Shown here piece by piece: positions 47,309-58,342 of a stretch of 64,000 nucleotides of DNA. This DNA comes from Myrmaecium sp. VS I D KN 1 (Eukaryota > Ascomycota > Dothideomycetes > Valsariales > Valsariaceae): positions 1 to 64,000 of the forward strand of contig JADQAV010000037.1 of assembly GCA_019775845.1 (NCBI GenBank), in the 5' to 3' direction. The notes beneath the pieces were generated by a model. It made no database searches, was not told the DNA's origin, and saw only the letters and a list, made by a program, of their open reading frames with translations. Made by a program: the position numbers and the translations under genes. The first letter of the stretch is position 1, and the number at the start of each line of letters is the position of its first letter.

Positions 47309-48154
47309 ATGCCGTCAAAATCCAAGAACAAAGTCACCTCCACCAAAACCTCCAAGCCCGCCCAGCAATCCGCCTCCGCGACTCCACAGCAAATCCCGCC
47401 GAACTGGCCTCCTCTTCAGCCTCTTGTCCCCGCGGTTGATCTGAGTTTGCACGAGCTTCTTCCAAACCAGATTCTCACCATCTCCTCTCTTTGGACCTCC
47501 ACCCTCTGCAAAATCTACGTCTCCTTCCTCTCCTCCCAGATCTCTCTCACCACCACCCCCTCCATCCCCAAACGAGGCGACGCCATTCGCGTCAATGACC
47601 GCTATCACATCCAAGACCCAGCCTTCGCCTCCACTCTCTGGGAATCCACGGCCCTGAAGTCACTCGTCCTCGGACTGCAACGAGAAAGTAACGACGCGCT
47701 CGGACTGGACCTCGCCGACCCACGGGTACGGCAGGCCCTCTGGGGCGGCGAACCCCTCGGTCTCAACCCCAACATCCGCGTCTACCGCTACACCGCCGGC
47801 CAGTTCTTCGACCGCCACTACGACGACAGCAATGCCCTCTCGTACCCGGATCCGGAGAATCCGGGCCGGACGGTTCCTGCGCGCACGACTTGGACCCTCC
47901 TGCTGTACCTCACTTCGCCTGCGACGGGCTGCATTGGCGGCGAGACCGTCTTTTATCCGGAAGGTGGTCAGGTTGGCGGCGGCAAGGTCGGGAAGAAAGG
48001 TCGGCCTGCGGCGGCGGAACCCGTGGTGGTGGGGCTGGAGGTAGGAATGGGATTGCTGCACCGCCATGGGAGGGAGTGTCTCTTGCACGAGGGTAGAGAA
48101 GTGACCCAAGGGGAGAAGTGGATCCTGAGAAGTGATTTGGTTGTGAGACGATGA
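47309..48154 (+). CDS. 2-oxoglutarate/Fe(II) dioxygenase, prolyl 4-hydroxylase-like
   Basis: Single exon, 281 aa, ATG at 47309. A short basic N-terminus (MPSKSKNKVTSTK) precedes the catalytic domain. The metal-binding triad is visible: H170-x-D172 in FFDRHYDDS and a distal His at about 260 in LLHEG. The 2OG-binding Arg is in KWILRSDL. GGETVFYPEGG and the TTWTLLLYLT strand fit the jelly-roll core. The family hydroxylates prolyl or other residues or small molecules using O2 and 2-oxoglutarate; the substrate cannot be told. There is no signal peptide, so an ER collagen-type enzyme is unlikely. It converges with the ammonium transporter, 260 bp apart. Confidence 0.87.
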   Translation: MPSKSKNKVTSTKTSKPAQQSASATPQQIPPNWPPLQPLVPAVDLSLHELLPNQILTISSLWTSTLCKIYVSFLSSQISLTTTPSIPKRGDAIRVNDRYHIQDPAFASTLWESTALKSLVLGLQRESNDALGLDLADPRVRQALWGGEPLGLNPNIRVYRYTAGQFFDRHYDDSNALSYPDPENPGRTVPARTTWTLLLYLTSPATGCIGGETVFYPEGGQVGGGKVGKKGRPAAAEPVVVGLEVGMGLLHRHGRECLLHEGREVTQGEKWILRSDLVVRR

Positions 48155-48414
48155 TGGGTCAACATCCCGATCTTACTACGTCAGCCGGATGTCTACTATC
48201 AGCCTCTTGAGACCTATGCTTGCAACCTAGGCGAAGATGCTCAGGATTACAATGGCAGACCTTTCTGGATCTTGCAAGATTCTTTGATTAAGACTTCTGG
48301 CGACACCAGGCATAAGATGAACACTGGCCTATAACATCAACCACTTTCGGACGCACGCTGCAACAGAATATCTCTATATCTATGGCTCTAGCTACTACCT
48401 CGGTACACAAGCAT

Positions 48415-50036
48415 TTAATCTCTCTTCGCCTCGACACCTTCGACATTCGAATCCCTGCTGCTATGGTAAGCACTTCCGGGAGTGATGATCCCGTAGTTTG
48501 CAAGCTGCACAGCTGCTTCTCGGTTCACCTCCACATCATCCAGATACTTGAAGTCCAGGCCCTTGAGCTCGTCCTCCTCCGACTCCCTTAGATGCAGACC
48601 TGGGATCTTATTGATGATGAAGAGGAGGATGCAAGAGACCACGAAGCTCCAAAGAGCGATGCTTGAGGATGCTGCAAGCTGGTATCCAACCTGCTTCCAG
48701 TTGTGGTCCCACCAGCCTCCTTCATATGTGTTGCTCACGCCGTCGAGTGCCGGGATCTCCTTCGAAGCGAAGAAGCCGGTCATGATGTCGCCGATTATGC
48801 CGCCAACGCCGTGGATTGTGAAAATGTCAAGGCCTTCATCGACGGAAATGAGGTACTTGTATTCTGGGAAGTTGTATGTTAGCGATGTTCTATAGTTTGC
48901 AACGACATTGGCTTACTTGTGGCATAGAAGCATCCGAGGCTCGTCAAAGCGCCGATCAGCGCAGCAACATATACAGGGATGAATCCTGCAGCCGGTGTAA
49001 TCCCTACGAGACCACAGATGATGCCGGTGCAGAATCCGATGATGCTGAACTTGCGCTTGTACAAGTACTCCAGGAGAACCCAGGCAATCCCACCTCCGCA
49101 CGCTGCCAAGTTGGTATTCACCACGACGTAGATGCTGCGAAGGGACAAGTTCGCCGTGGAGCCGCCGTTGAAGGCAAACCAACCAAAGCAGATCAGGACC
49201 GTGCCCAGGCCAACCAGGAATGGGTTGTGTGGTCGGAAATGCGGCATCTTCGGATGGATGCTCTCTCCCCCAGGATCCTTCCGTGGACCGAGCATGATCG
49301 CCCATGCGAGCGCACCGAAGCCGGAGGCGATGTGGACGGGACCGGAGCCGGCATAGTCGTACACGCCCAGTTTATAGAGCCATCCATTGGCGTTCCACTC
49401 CCAATAAGCAGCACTAGAAACCACCATCAGCAATCCGCGTCATACGGTCTCGACTATATCGCATCACTTACGCATAGTAAACAAACGTGGTCCAACAAAG
49501 CAAAAACACCATCGACGGCCAAAGTCTCCCACGTTCCAGCATAGCACCAGCCAGGATCATCGCCGTCGCCGTGACGAACGTGAGCCCGTAGGCCGCATAC
49601 AGGATGTCCGGAATGTCCGGGTTCGCCATGGACGGGTAGGCCAGCACGTTGTGAAAGACGCCGAGCGACAGGTTGCCGAAGAAGGGGTTGCCGATGCGCG
49701 CTTCGTACAGCGACCAGCCATACAGCCAGAATTGAATCCCGACGGCGCAGGCGCAGAAGAGGGATTGGAAGATCATCGTCAGCGCCGCCTTTTGGCGGTG
49801 CATGCCTGCGTAGAGGAAGCCGATTGCCTAGTACGACGGTCAGTCGTTGTGGACGTCCGGAGCGACGTTCGAACTCCACTCACCGGCGTGATCTGCCAAC
49901 ACAGGATGGTGCAGATGAGCATCCAGCAGAGATCGCCCTTGTCATACAGCGCATTGAGGTCCTGGGTCATGGGGTCCCCGCCATTCGGGTTGTCGCTGTA
50001 ATCCGGCCATGAGGTTATGGGTGTCGGCGTCGCCAT
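48415..50036 (-). CDS. ammonium transporter, Amt/Mep family
   Basis: Exons 49884-50036, 49472-49827, 48917-49413 and 48415-48863 give 484 aa. The pattern is that of an 11-helix Amt/Mep: AIGFLYAGMHRQK, SGPVHIASGFGALAWA (first pore His), FGWFAFNGGS, FCTGIICGLVGITPAAGF, and FTIHGVGGIIGD (second pore His). The C-terminal cytoplasmic tail (GLDFKYLDD...) follows LRESEEDELKGLD, the conserved activation segment. It moves ammonium across the plasma membrane; some paralogues also signal nitrogen status. The start MATPTPITSWPDY is normal for fungal members. The upstream region carries several GATA motifs (listed separately), consistent with nitrogen control. Which of the MeaA/MepA/MepB types it is cannot be decided here. 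Confidence 0.95.
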
Positions 50037-50120
50037 ATCGAATGAAAGAAAGAAAGAAAAAAGTACTGCGGTCTAAGAGAGGGGAGATGGGGACGCGAGA
50101 TGGCGTCAGTGATGACGAGC

Positions 50121-50714
50121 GATAATGCCAGCGCCTGCTTGTCTCAAATTGACACGATTCACACTGGTGAAAGGGTGGGGGAGGGGGGGGTAGCCAGCGG
50201 TGGAGGGTCGTTGTCATATATGTATATGTGAAGGAGCCATCTCCTGCTCCGGTACCGTATCGAACACATACATCAACGACGATTGATTTCCGCCCCTCCC
50301 CCGATATTCCTCCACCACCATCTCCTCCTCCTCCTCCTCCTCCTCCTCCTCCTCCCATTCCCCCGGACTGGGACGCTACAAGACTGCATGCCATGCCATC
50401 ATTGGACGCTGATAACGACTGTTCTTGGCGCGCCGCCGCGCAGCCCCCAGAGCCCCTATGGGTCCCGGAATCGCCCCCGGGATTGTTGATAGATACGCGG
50501 GCGGGGGCCGGGGGTTGAGGTGGGGGGTGGGGGGAGGAGGCCCGGTGGGGGGGAATGGGAGAACGAAAGAAAAAATACACGGCGTCCTCTCCGAGATGGA
50601 TGACAAGAAACAACGATAGGTGAGTAGTAGAAAGAGAGAGATAGCTACAGTATAGTACAGAATGTAGAGTACTAGTACTTCGCAGGAGTAGTAAGGTACT
50701 ACCTATGCAGATAG
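50121..50714. promoter_or_regulatory. cluster of GATA motifs upstream of ammonium transporter
   Basis: GATA cores on the plus strand at 50121, 50411, 50488, 50492, 50615, 50640 and 50710, most in HGATAR context (CGATAA, TGATAA, TGATAG, CGATAG, AGATAG). All lie 85-680 bp upstream of the transporter ATG. AreA/Nit2 GATA factors activate ammonium transporter genes under nitrogen limitation; binding here is inferred. Confidence 0.45.
50322..50355 (+). repeat. CTC microsatellite
   Basis: About ten CTC units in a row in intergenic DNA upstream of the ammonium transporter. Confidence 0.8.
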
Positions 50715-51382
50715 GAGAGAGTACGGGACTTCTTCGCCCGATCCGGGCATGAGCTGCGTACCTAGGTCGGGTCGGGTCCCTCACAATTGCAATCGTCGGA
50801 AACCCAGACGTCGCTTATCAGCGTCAACTTCACAGTTCCCCACTAGCACCCATCCACTTGGCCCCAGTTTTTCTTCCTTTTCTCTTCCCCCGCCGCCAAT
50901 GATGCTTGATCTCTGCTCTCTGGGCGGTCGCGGTCGCGGCCGGGCGGAGGGCTTGGATAAGGCTGAGTGAGGGGGAACGGACGGAGCGGACGCCATGCCA
51001 TGCCAAGCCAAGCCGCCCCGGGGAAGGAGAAGGAGATAAGGATAACGGTAGATTGTGTTGCGATTAGATATAGATGTGATCTGACGTTACAGCATCTCCA
51101 GGCCATGTGGGATAAGTTAGTCCGCCACGAATGTTGCCTAGCCCACGTGCGGTGCGGTTAAACATATGTATGTAGGTCTGACACAGGCTGGCATCCGCCA
51201 AGCCGGCGAGGTCGACATTTCCTCGGGGTAAAGAGTCATAGTGTTACATACAAACGAGGCCGAATCGATGGAGAAGAAGAAGGGAAAACACAAAACAAAA
51301 GAAAGTACGGTACACAAAGCGCAGGAAGGAGTCAAAAGCCGCTTCTCCCTCTCTCTACAACCCAAACACAGACGCAAACCAC

Positions 51383-54300
51383 TCACAACAACCACTTCCG
51401 CTCATCAATCCCAACCTCCCCAAGCAACCTCCCAAGCACACCCACCACCGCATCGAGCAGCTCTCGCGAAGGAGCCAGCGCAGCGTGAGCGGGCTGGCCT
51501 TCATCCGCGACCGAACCTCGCATCAGCCAGCAGTCCCGGACCCAGCGTACCAACGCGGCGATGCCTTTCCGCCACCGCGCGCGGACCGGTGGAAGAGGAG
51601 CATCCTCCGCAACCGTCCAGGGCCCGGCCGCGAGCCAGGCAGCCACCCCGTCGAGGAAGTGCAGCGACTCCGCTTCGACCGCCTCCCGCTGCATGAGCTC
51701 CGACGCCGACACCGACGCCGGTATCGAAAGCGGATGGTCGTCGAGCGTTGCATCCACGAGCGGCAGTGCTGCCGATCCAAAAGGATGTGGGGGAACCGGA
51801 TCGTTGCTCGAAGGGGATAAGAAGCGGGTCGCAACCGTCCACAGGACTAAGCAGGCGTAGAAGGGACCAAGCTCCATTTCCGGGGTGCAGTGCAGGGAGG
51901 ATGGCGGTGAGGCTTGTGAGATGCGGATGACCAAGCGCAACAGCTCAAGTGCGTGTATGATGGCCGTCTGGGCCGGTGTGTCCACTGCTACCCCTTCGTC
52001 GGGGAATGCAGAAGGCCTGCCGTGTGGTTCGGCGATCCATGCGCGAAGAGTGGAACGAAGGGAGCTGAGGGCAGAGATGGATGTGACCTTCTCGGTCAGA
52101 ATCCATGACCCACCGCTGACCGCTAACAAGGCACGAACAGGTGTATTCTCGACGATGATTGCGGTCAGGTTCGAGAGCTTTGTTTGCGGAGAAGGGTCCA
52201 GTAATCGGGACAAGTCGAGACACGATGGCGATGTGCCAAGGCTATGGCTGCGATTGTAGCTTCCTCGGTACGCCGCAATGGCGAGGGAAGATTGAAACGG
52301 GTCGAGTGTCGTAGAAGGATGATCTACCGCACTATCGGTAAGAGGGATCTCGTACAGGTAATGGTAGCCCGATGTGTTTTCGCGAGATAGTGTGCACCAC
52401 TTCACTGCCGATTCGGCATCCCAAACGGACGTCGGAGTGGGGAATGGGAGGTCGATTCCGCACACCCTCGGCGCTTGCACATTCCTCGCAAGCAGGGTGG
52501 ATTGTTGAGCTTCCAAGATATAGCAGCAGATGAGAAGTCGTTGCTTGGCCGAGCTGTTTCTCCATCGATCCCACGCAGAATGTTTAATGCGCTCATCTGC
52601 CGTGGATGGAACGCTTGCCAGGTTTTGCAATGCGAGCACGTTGGTAGATTCGGGGTCGCGGATAATCTAGGCAACGTTAACATCAGGGCATCCAATACGC
52701 GTGGCTTGGGACGTACGCTACTGTACATCTCGACAAAGCGAGCGGAGAGGCACAAGGGACTTCGGCGGCCCCTGTATTGCGATAGATACTCGACCAGAAA
52801 GGTCGCTTGACTATCACACAGGCGATGATTCCACGTTACGTCTATGTCACGCTAGGCACAGTCAGCGTTCGTTCGGCCGTCTGATCCTTGAAGAACTTAC
52901 CCGGGAAAGCACCTTCAAGCACCTATCATGTAAGATCCTCGCTTCCGCCAGCCCGCTCGCGTCCTGACAGGCGTGTGCGCCAATGGCTAACATAGCTGCC
53001 TTCAGGAGTGGGGCTACGTCATACGTACTGAAAGTGGTTTTGTGTATTAGCGGAAAGAATGGGTGAAAAGCACTCCAGTAGTTGGCCAGGTACTCTTCAG
53101 CACGCTGGATGCCTGTGTCCATACCGAAACTTTGATCCGGGAAGAGCAAGATGCGGTCATCTTCGTCGCGCTCGCAAGCCGTTTTCAGGGGATTTGTAAA
53201 GATTCCGAAGATGGCAGGGCCGGTAGCCATGCCTCCAGAGAGCGACGTCGGCACTGGATACAGGGGCGGGCTCATGGCCATGGGATCGCCGACTGTTTCT
53301 AGCTCTGGGCTTAACTCGGGATCCATGTCCCAGAGGTTTGGCATTGACGACGTAGCCGTGGGTGATCTCGATTCAGGAAATTGCCAAGCTGACGGCTCCA
53401 TCAGAGACGCGTTCGAGGAAGTCCGAGTGTGCAGGCCTGTATGCCCGGCGGGAAGGTATAACTGGTTGTAATCGTAATAGCTCGGCGATGCCGCCCCACT
53501 TGAAGAGGAGTAATGCACAGGGGACGGGCTGAAAGGATTCTTGAAGATCGGGGCGCTGCTCTGTTCAAAACAGCTATCTGCAACGGCCGCCGCAAGTGTT
53601 TGCTTCCCAGTCGTGAACGGTGACGGGCTTGAAGGGTGGTTATATCTGTATCAAGGTGTCAGAAGTTGATCATACAGGGATATTTCAAAGATGCAGAGGG
53701 ACCACCATAGCAACGAACTGCTCTCCGAATTGAAACTCACTTGGAACAGGTATGAGGGAATTGACTAAGAAAATCTGGCTCGGAGGGAACAAGAAATGCA
53801 CTGTCTTTATACCTTGACTCGGAAGTGGAAGGGTGCTCAAGCGGCATCTCAAGTGGTGACGAAAAGACGGTGGATGTTTCGATGGCATTTACGGGCAAAT
53901 TGAGATGGGATGCTGGCACATTCGTTCGGATTTCTGGAGCAATGGCGAGGTCTATCGCCTCGGACGTCACGGTTGGGCTTTGCGTCGATGCAGAACCCCG
54001 ACGTGGTTCCTTTGTCTGGCTGCTGGTGGCCTCGTAAGCAGTCTGCAGTTCAATCAAGTGCAAGATGAGACGTACTGTCTTTCCTGGTGTCTTCGTAGGA
54101 GGTCCTGCCGATGAAACTCTCTGCCGCAGCCAGGATATTGACATCGCAGCGACTCCTCGTTGTGATTCCTTTGGTGGCGCCTGTCATTCCCATGTTAGCC
54201 GTACCTTTGGCGAATGACGCGTCTACCTTACCTTAGATGCTCGGCCCTAGAGTATGTCTACTAGTCATCAGCTGGAGGCCACGATTGAGAGGTTGCGGGA

Positions 54301-54737
54301 TGAAAACGCTTTGGCATCTTCCTATCTTGAAATGCAGTTGGAGCACCTGGCACTCGGAAGGAAGCAGCACTTACCCTGCTACATAGCTCGCACTGGTGAA
54401 CCTTCAAGCCTTTCTTTGCTTTGCTGATGCGTCCAGTCCTCGTATAGAGGACGCTCTCGTGGCCCAATTCCATGGGGCTGTCAGGTCGTTCCATAGTGGG
54501 CTCGCCTCGGAGCGGACCGTCGTGGTGGGGGCCAGATCGCCGAAGGCTGGAGGAATGGGGGCGACGTCCCGGATGGCGGTTGACTTTACGGCCGTTATCT
54601 GAGGGCGTTCGGCAAGATCTCGAAGGGGAGCTTCCTTTGCGATCTTGCGGGGTGACGTGCGTAGCCGGGTTGGTCGGTTGCAGGATACTAAGCGGTGACG
54701 AGTGGTTGCCTGAGTTCGACTTTTGTGAGTTGACCAT
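51383..54737 (-). CDS. C2H2 zinc-finger plus fungal-specific regulator, 978 aa
   Basis: Seven exons: 54375-54737, 54232-54257, 54076-54180, 53741-54019, 52901-53645, 52717-52851, 51383-52666. Finger 1 is C116-x2-C119-x12-H132-x3-H136 and is completed only by including the 26-nt second exon (TYSRAEHLR). Finger 2 is C143-x4-C148-x12-H161-x3-H165, with an intron splitting the last His codon. A Ser/Thr/Pro-rich linker follows, then a fungal_trans-like region from about residue 420 (AEEYLANYWSAFHPFFPLIHKTTF, LLKAAMLAIGAHA, DSQATFLVEYLSQYRGRRSP, SARFVEMY). The arrangement RTGRISKAKKGLKVHQCELC is typical of a family of C2H2 regulators in Pezizomycotina. It should be a nuclear DNA-binding protein; its targets are unknown. 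The start at 54737 is the first ATG in frame; MERPDSPME further in is an alternative. Confidence 0.9.
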
Positions 54738-56997
54738 GGCTGAACGCAAGGCTCGAGCTATATATCGAACCCAATGGTCTGGATACCCTGCTAGGGCCGA
54801 CTCCTGGGGAAAGGAGATGGGAAACCCAAGCCACGTCGGTGGGCGCGCAATGTTACCAAAAATGTTCACGCCGGGATCCGACCCAATAAACTGAGACAGC
54901 ACGAAAGCAAGTCCAGTCCTCGGTGAGGAAGATCAGAAATGATATCAGGGATAGGCGAGAAGGAGATGGAGACTATGCCTGCGAGCCGGAGAAGCTGCGC
55001 AAGAAATGAGCAGTGTTGGACCGGCCGTTGTCTAAATGAAGATCCTGGAGATAGCTCAGGTATCACCGGCGGAACAGAGTCGATAGGGCTGGGGAGGAAG
55101 CATAGCTGGGACTGCGGAACGGCTGTGCAAGAGACTAGCCGGGATAAAAGAAGGAATAACGGCATCGTCAACCACAAGGGCGCGCAGAGTTGGCCAAACC
55201 GCCTTCCTGCATCCATACCGCGCGTGCATCAGGAACTCCAATGGCAGTGCCGGTGCAGAAAGCCATGCGATCAAAAAGCTTGGGTGCAGGGGCCGGGCTG
55301 GCGGGCTTACCGCTCAACGACGGAGGGATGGAGAGAAGGAGGAGCAAAAGGACCCAAATTTGGCACTTTTAGCAACCGTGGGGACGCCATGGCACGACCA
55401 CCCGGCGCGGCTTCTTGGTCGTGCGTGAGATGCGTGTGGTGCGTCCACACAACCCTGGCGGGGCCGACGTCGAGGCGGATGGGGTGTGCTGGCCGTGATT
55501 GGTTCCGGAGCGATTCAAGACCACCACACTGGGGTGCGGCCCGCAGCGGTCAGAAGGTGAAGGCTGTCGAGGCTAATGGCGGCCTAAGTGAGTGGGTGGA
55601 TGCTGGACGCAGGGTTGGCGGTGGGCTTGGATGTTGTTACAACCGACCATGAGTGCATGGGATGGCGACACACAGCCTTCTCCTCCTGTCGGGCCCTCGC
55701 TTGACCACCGTAGGCATGACGAGCTCATAGCAACCTCCCTGTCGTCGTGACCGACTTGGAGGTAGCTCAGCATTTCAGAGCATTTGCCGTTCGTCGCGAC
55801 CCCAGACGAAGACCTCGGAGGAAGCGCTGTCGTGCCAGAGGTCAGTGTCCGTCGGTTTACGCCCGGCATGTGCATGCCCCGGCTCGGTCACACACATGGC
55901 ATGGTGCGCGGGCTTTTGGGGAACGGCAAGGAGTTGCTATCGCCTTCTCCGGCGGAACCTTGACCAGGACAGTACGGTACATCTTCATAGCGACGATTCA
56001 ACCCGCTTTGAGCCCTAGCTCCGCTAGCAGTCGCCTGCTGCAGAACGGATGGGCTTGGATCATGGGCTGGCATCGCCGAGGGGGGGAAGGGGCGGTTGGG
56101 GGAAACGATTGGTTTGACTGCCGGCCAGCGCCGGGATGAGACCGGGGGCGCGTCGAGCGATGGATGCTGGCACGGTGTGAACCCAAGCTTGTGCATAGGG
56201 CTGTTCCCTCGATCTGGCGCAGATGGGGTCCGTGGGCGGTTTCGGTATCGGGCCAAGCCCGCCCGCGAGAGGAGTTGTTACCTTAGTAATTCAGCAGGTT
56301 GGTCACGGCCAGGTTCCTCCCTCCCGTCCCTCCCTCCCGTCCCTCCCTCCCTTCATCGCTGCGCAGCATCAGGGATGCTCTCTGCATACACGCACACACA
56401 CACGTCGCACCTCTCCGAGCAGCCCACGGACGGTCGAGCGGTGGACCAAGATGGGGTGGGCGGATTGGTGCGCTGTTGGTTGAGTTATCGGCGGCGGAGG
56501 CGGAGGCGGAGGAGGAGAAATGGAGGAGGAGGTAGCGACGATCCCGGACCGAAATGTCAGACGGGCTAACTTTGGTGCCGAGGGTTCTCATCCGTTCAAT
56601 ACATCCACTTTCCAGGTACAAAACCTGGATAAGTACATACCAGATGCTGCCCTCCCTGGGTAAGCGAGGTCTGTAGGCACGGGGTAATGGAGGAGGAGTT
56701 GTAATTACACTGAGCGGGTAAGGATGCATGGTTTGTACAACCACCTTCGCCGTGTCCCGGGCGAGTCAAGCGATGGCTTACATATGCTGCTACACACAGA
56801 AGCTGTCAGATCACGAAGGTACCTTAATATACCTGAATACGGCTGAGAAGCAGTAAATACTCAGGGAGTTGGAGAAAGTCATGTACTACTTTCCACTCCA
56901 TAACAGGTATGGAGAAGCGAGCGCGCCGGTCAGCCGCCAAGCTCGTCCGTCCCGGGCGCCGTCCTCGTTCATTCCTTTGGAGCGTGAGGCAGGTGGT

Positions 56998-57017
56998 GGG
57001 CTGGGGCTGGGGCTGGG
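56998..57017 (+). other. G-quadruplex-forming motif
   Basis: Four G-runs of 3, 4, 4 and 3 bases separated by CT loops. Intergenic. Confidence 0.55.
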
Positions 57018-57840
57018 CGTGTGCACCGCACTGCAGCAGCAGGGACGCTCCGAAAATAACATGAAGTTGAGATGAAAGGAGCACCGCGGTCTGTCCTCTC
57101 GAGTATCAGACCAGACGGATGACCCGACTGCTGTCTGCCTCGAGCATTGACGAGCCGCCCTTGCGCGCTTCCTGGGGAACCTGAAGCCTTTCCTCCGCAT
57201 CGCACAGCTAGCTGCTCTGCCCTGCCCTGCCTGCCATGTGCCCTCCTGTTCACGAGCAAGTCGTGCAATGATATCAGAATGCTATCCCAGGCGACACGTT
57301 TGATATAGCTCGATCAAGGTCGTATCTCATAACAGCACGCAGCATTCGGTACAGTATATATGGACCTCATAGGGATCGTGGTTAGTTTACTGCCTTCGAC
57401 GTCAGGCCTTCCCATCCATCTCCCGTCCCAGTTGGAATGAGGCGGCGGACTGCAACTAGGGTAAGTTACCGTAAGTAGATGTCTGAAGCATCATCAGCTG
57501 TTCATCTACCAAATTGCACCCCCAGTACCATACACGCCATACCTACCCTTACCAACTGATGTAATAACTGACCTGAGCAAAGGGCGGGGATGAATATCTT
57601 CAGGGGGTGAGGTGGTGGTGGTGGTGGTGGTAGTGCCGCCGAGCCGACACGAAAAGGGACCTCTTGGACGATGGGGACGGGGACACATGAAACCTGCCCA
57701 GGGACGTGAGGTGACGCCTGACGGCCCCGACCCGACCGCGGCACGCCCGTCTTTGGCCCTTCCCTCCCTCCCGTGCCGTCCTCTCGCTTCCCCGCTCTTT
57801 AACGTGAGCGCCGCCGGCCTTTGCACCGTCAACCGGCGGT

Positions 57841-57848
57841 CTGCCTTT
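57841..57848 (+). repeat. left target-site duplication, CTGCCTTT
   Basis: This 8-mer abuts the left inverted repeat and is repeated directly at 58335-58342, just outside the right one. A duplication of this kind marks insertion by a cut-and-paste transposase. Confidence 0.8.
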
Positions 57849-57929
57849 GGAAATCGATAATCGTACAACCCCTACATTACTGCGCGTACAACCCCTCGAT
57901 TACTAGACGTACAACCCCCTTCCGATTGG
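57849..57929 (+). repeat. left terminal inverted repeat with three iterons
   Basis: GTACAACCCC occurs at 57863, 57886 and 57909, exactly 23 bp apart, inside the repeat. The right end carries the mirror image. Such phased iterons are likely transposase-binding sites. Confidence 0.85.
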
Positions 57930-57963
57930 CTTCCGATTGGCTTCCGATTGGCTTCCGATTGGC
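57920..57963 (+). repeat. four 11-bp tandem units, TTCCGATTGGC
   Basis: Four perfect copies begin at the inner edge of the left inverted repeat. The right end has only one copy of the matching CCAATCGGAA, so the array grew on one side only, perhaps by replication slippage. Confidence 0.9.
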
Positions 57964-58252
57964 TAGAAGCCTATACGCAGGCCCTTCCGCGGGCTTCCTC
58001 GCAGGCTTTTCTCGCCCTCAGGCAGGCCACCAGGCCCTCAGGGAGGCCATCAGGCAGACAGTCCCTTAAGCATAGAGACTCCCTCGCAGGCCCTCACGTA
58101 GGCCCTCACGCAGAGCCCTTACGTAGGGCCCCTCGCAAGCTCCGGTAGAACCGTTGAGGCGCCTCGCAGGCCTTACGAAGGGCCCCTCGCAGGCGTAATA
58201 CCGGGCGTTGAGGAAAATCAGTATACTGCCAGCCTATACCGCGCGTTTCTGA

Positions 58253-58334
58253 CCAATCGGAAGGGGGGTTGTACGTCTAGTAATCTGGGGGTTGTACGCG
58301 CAGTAATGTAGGGGTTGTACGATTATCAATTTCC
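58253..58334 (-). repeat. right terminal inverted repeat with three iterons
   Basis: Reverse complement of the left repeat, with GGGGTTGTAC at 58265, 58288 and 58311, again 23 bp apart. Differences from the left are one base near the tip, two adjacent bases in the middle iteron region, and one extra base in a C/G run. Confidence 0.85.
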
Positions 58335-58342
58335 CTGCCTTT
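58335..58342 (+). repeat. right target-site duplication, CTGCCTTT
   Basis: Identical to 57841-57848 and directly abutting the right inverted repeat. Confidence 0.8.

Larger units (their letters stand above)
50037..51382. other. ammonium transporter promoter and 3' side of the zinc-finger gene
   Basis: About 1.35 kb. It contains a CTC trinucleotide microsatellite (about 50322-50355), a G-rich stretch (about 50500-50550) and a spread of GATA motifs. No gene is seen. Confidence 0.55.
57849..58334. mobile_element. 486-bp non-autonomous DNA transposon (MITE-like)
   Basis: The ends are inverted repeats of 81 and 82 bp starting GGAAAT, with about four differences between them, flanked by an identical 8-bp direct repeat. 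There is no open frame for a transposase, so it needs one from elsewhere. An 8-bp duplication fits hAT-like elements, or Mutator-like elements at the short end of their range; long repeats starting with G lean to Mutator-like, while the terminal bases are not the CAGGG usual for hAT. The interior is GC-rich, made of GCAGGCCCTC-like units. The close match of the two ends and the intact duplication suggest a fairly recent insertion. Confidence 0.82.

Noticed and set aside
54939-55652. Plus-strand open frame of 237 aa upstream of the zinc-finger gene
   Set aside because: The composition (Arg, Gly, Trp, Cys, Ser) is that of non-coding GC-rich DNA and no motif is seen.
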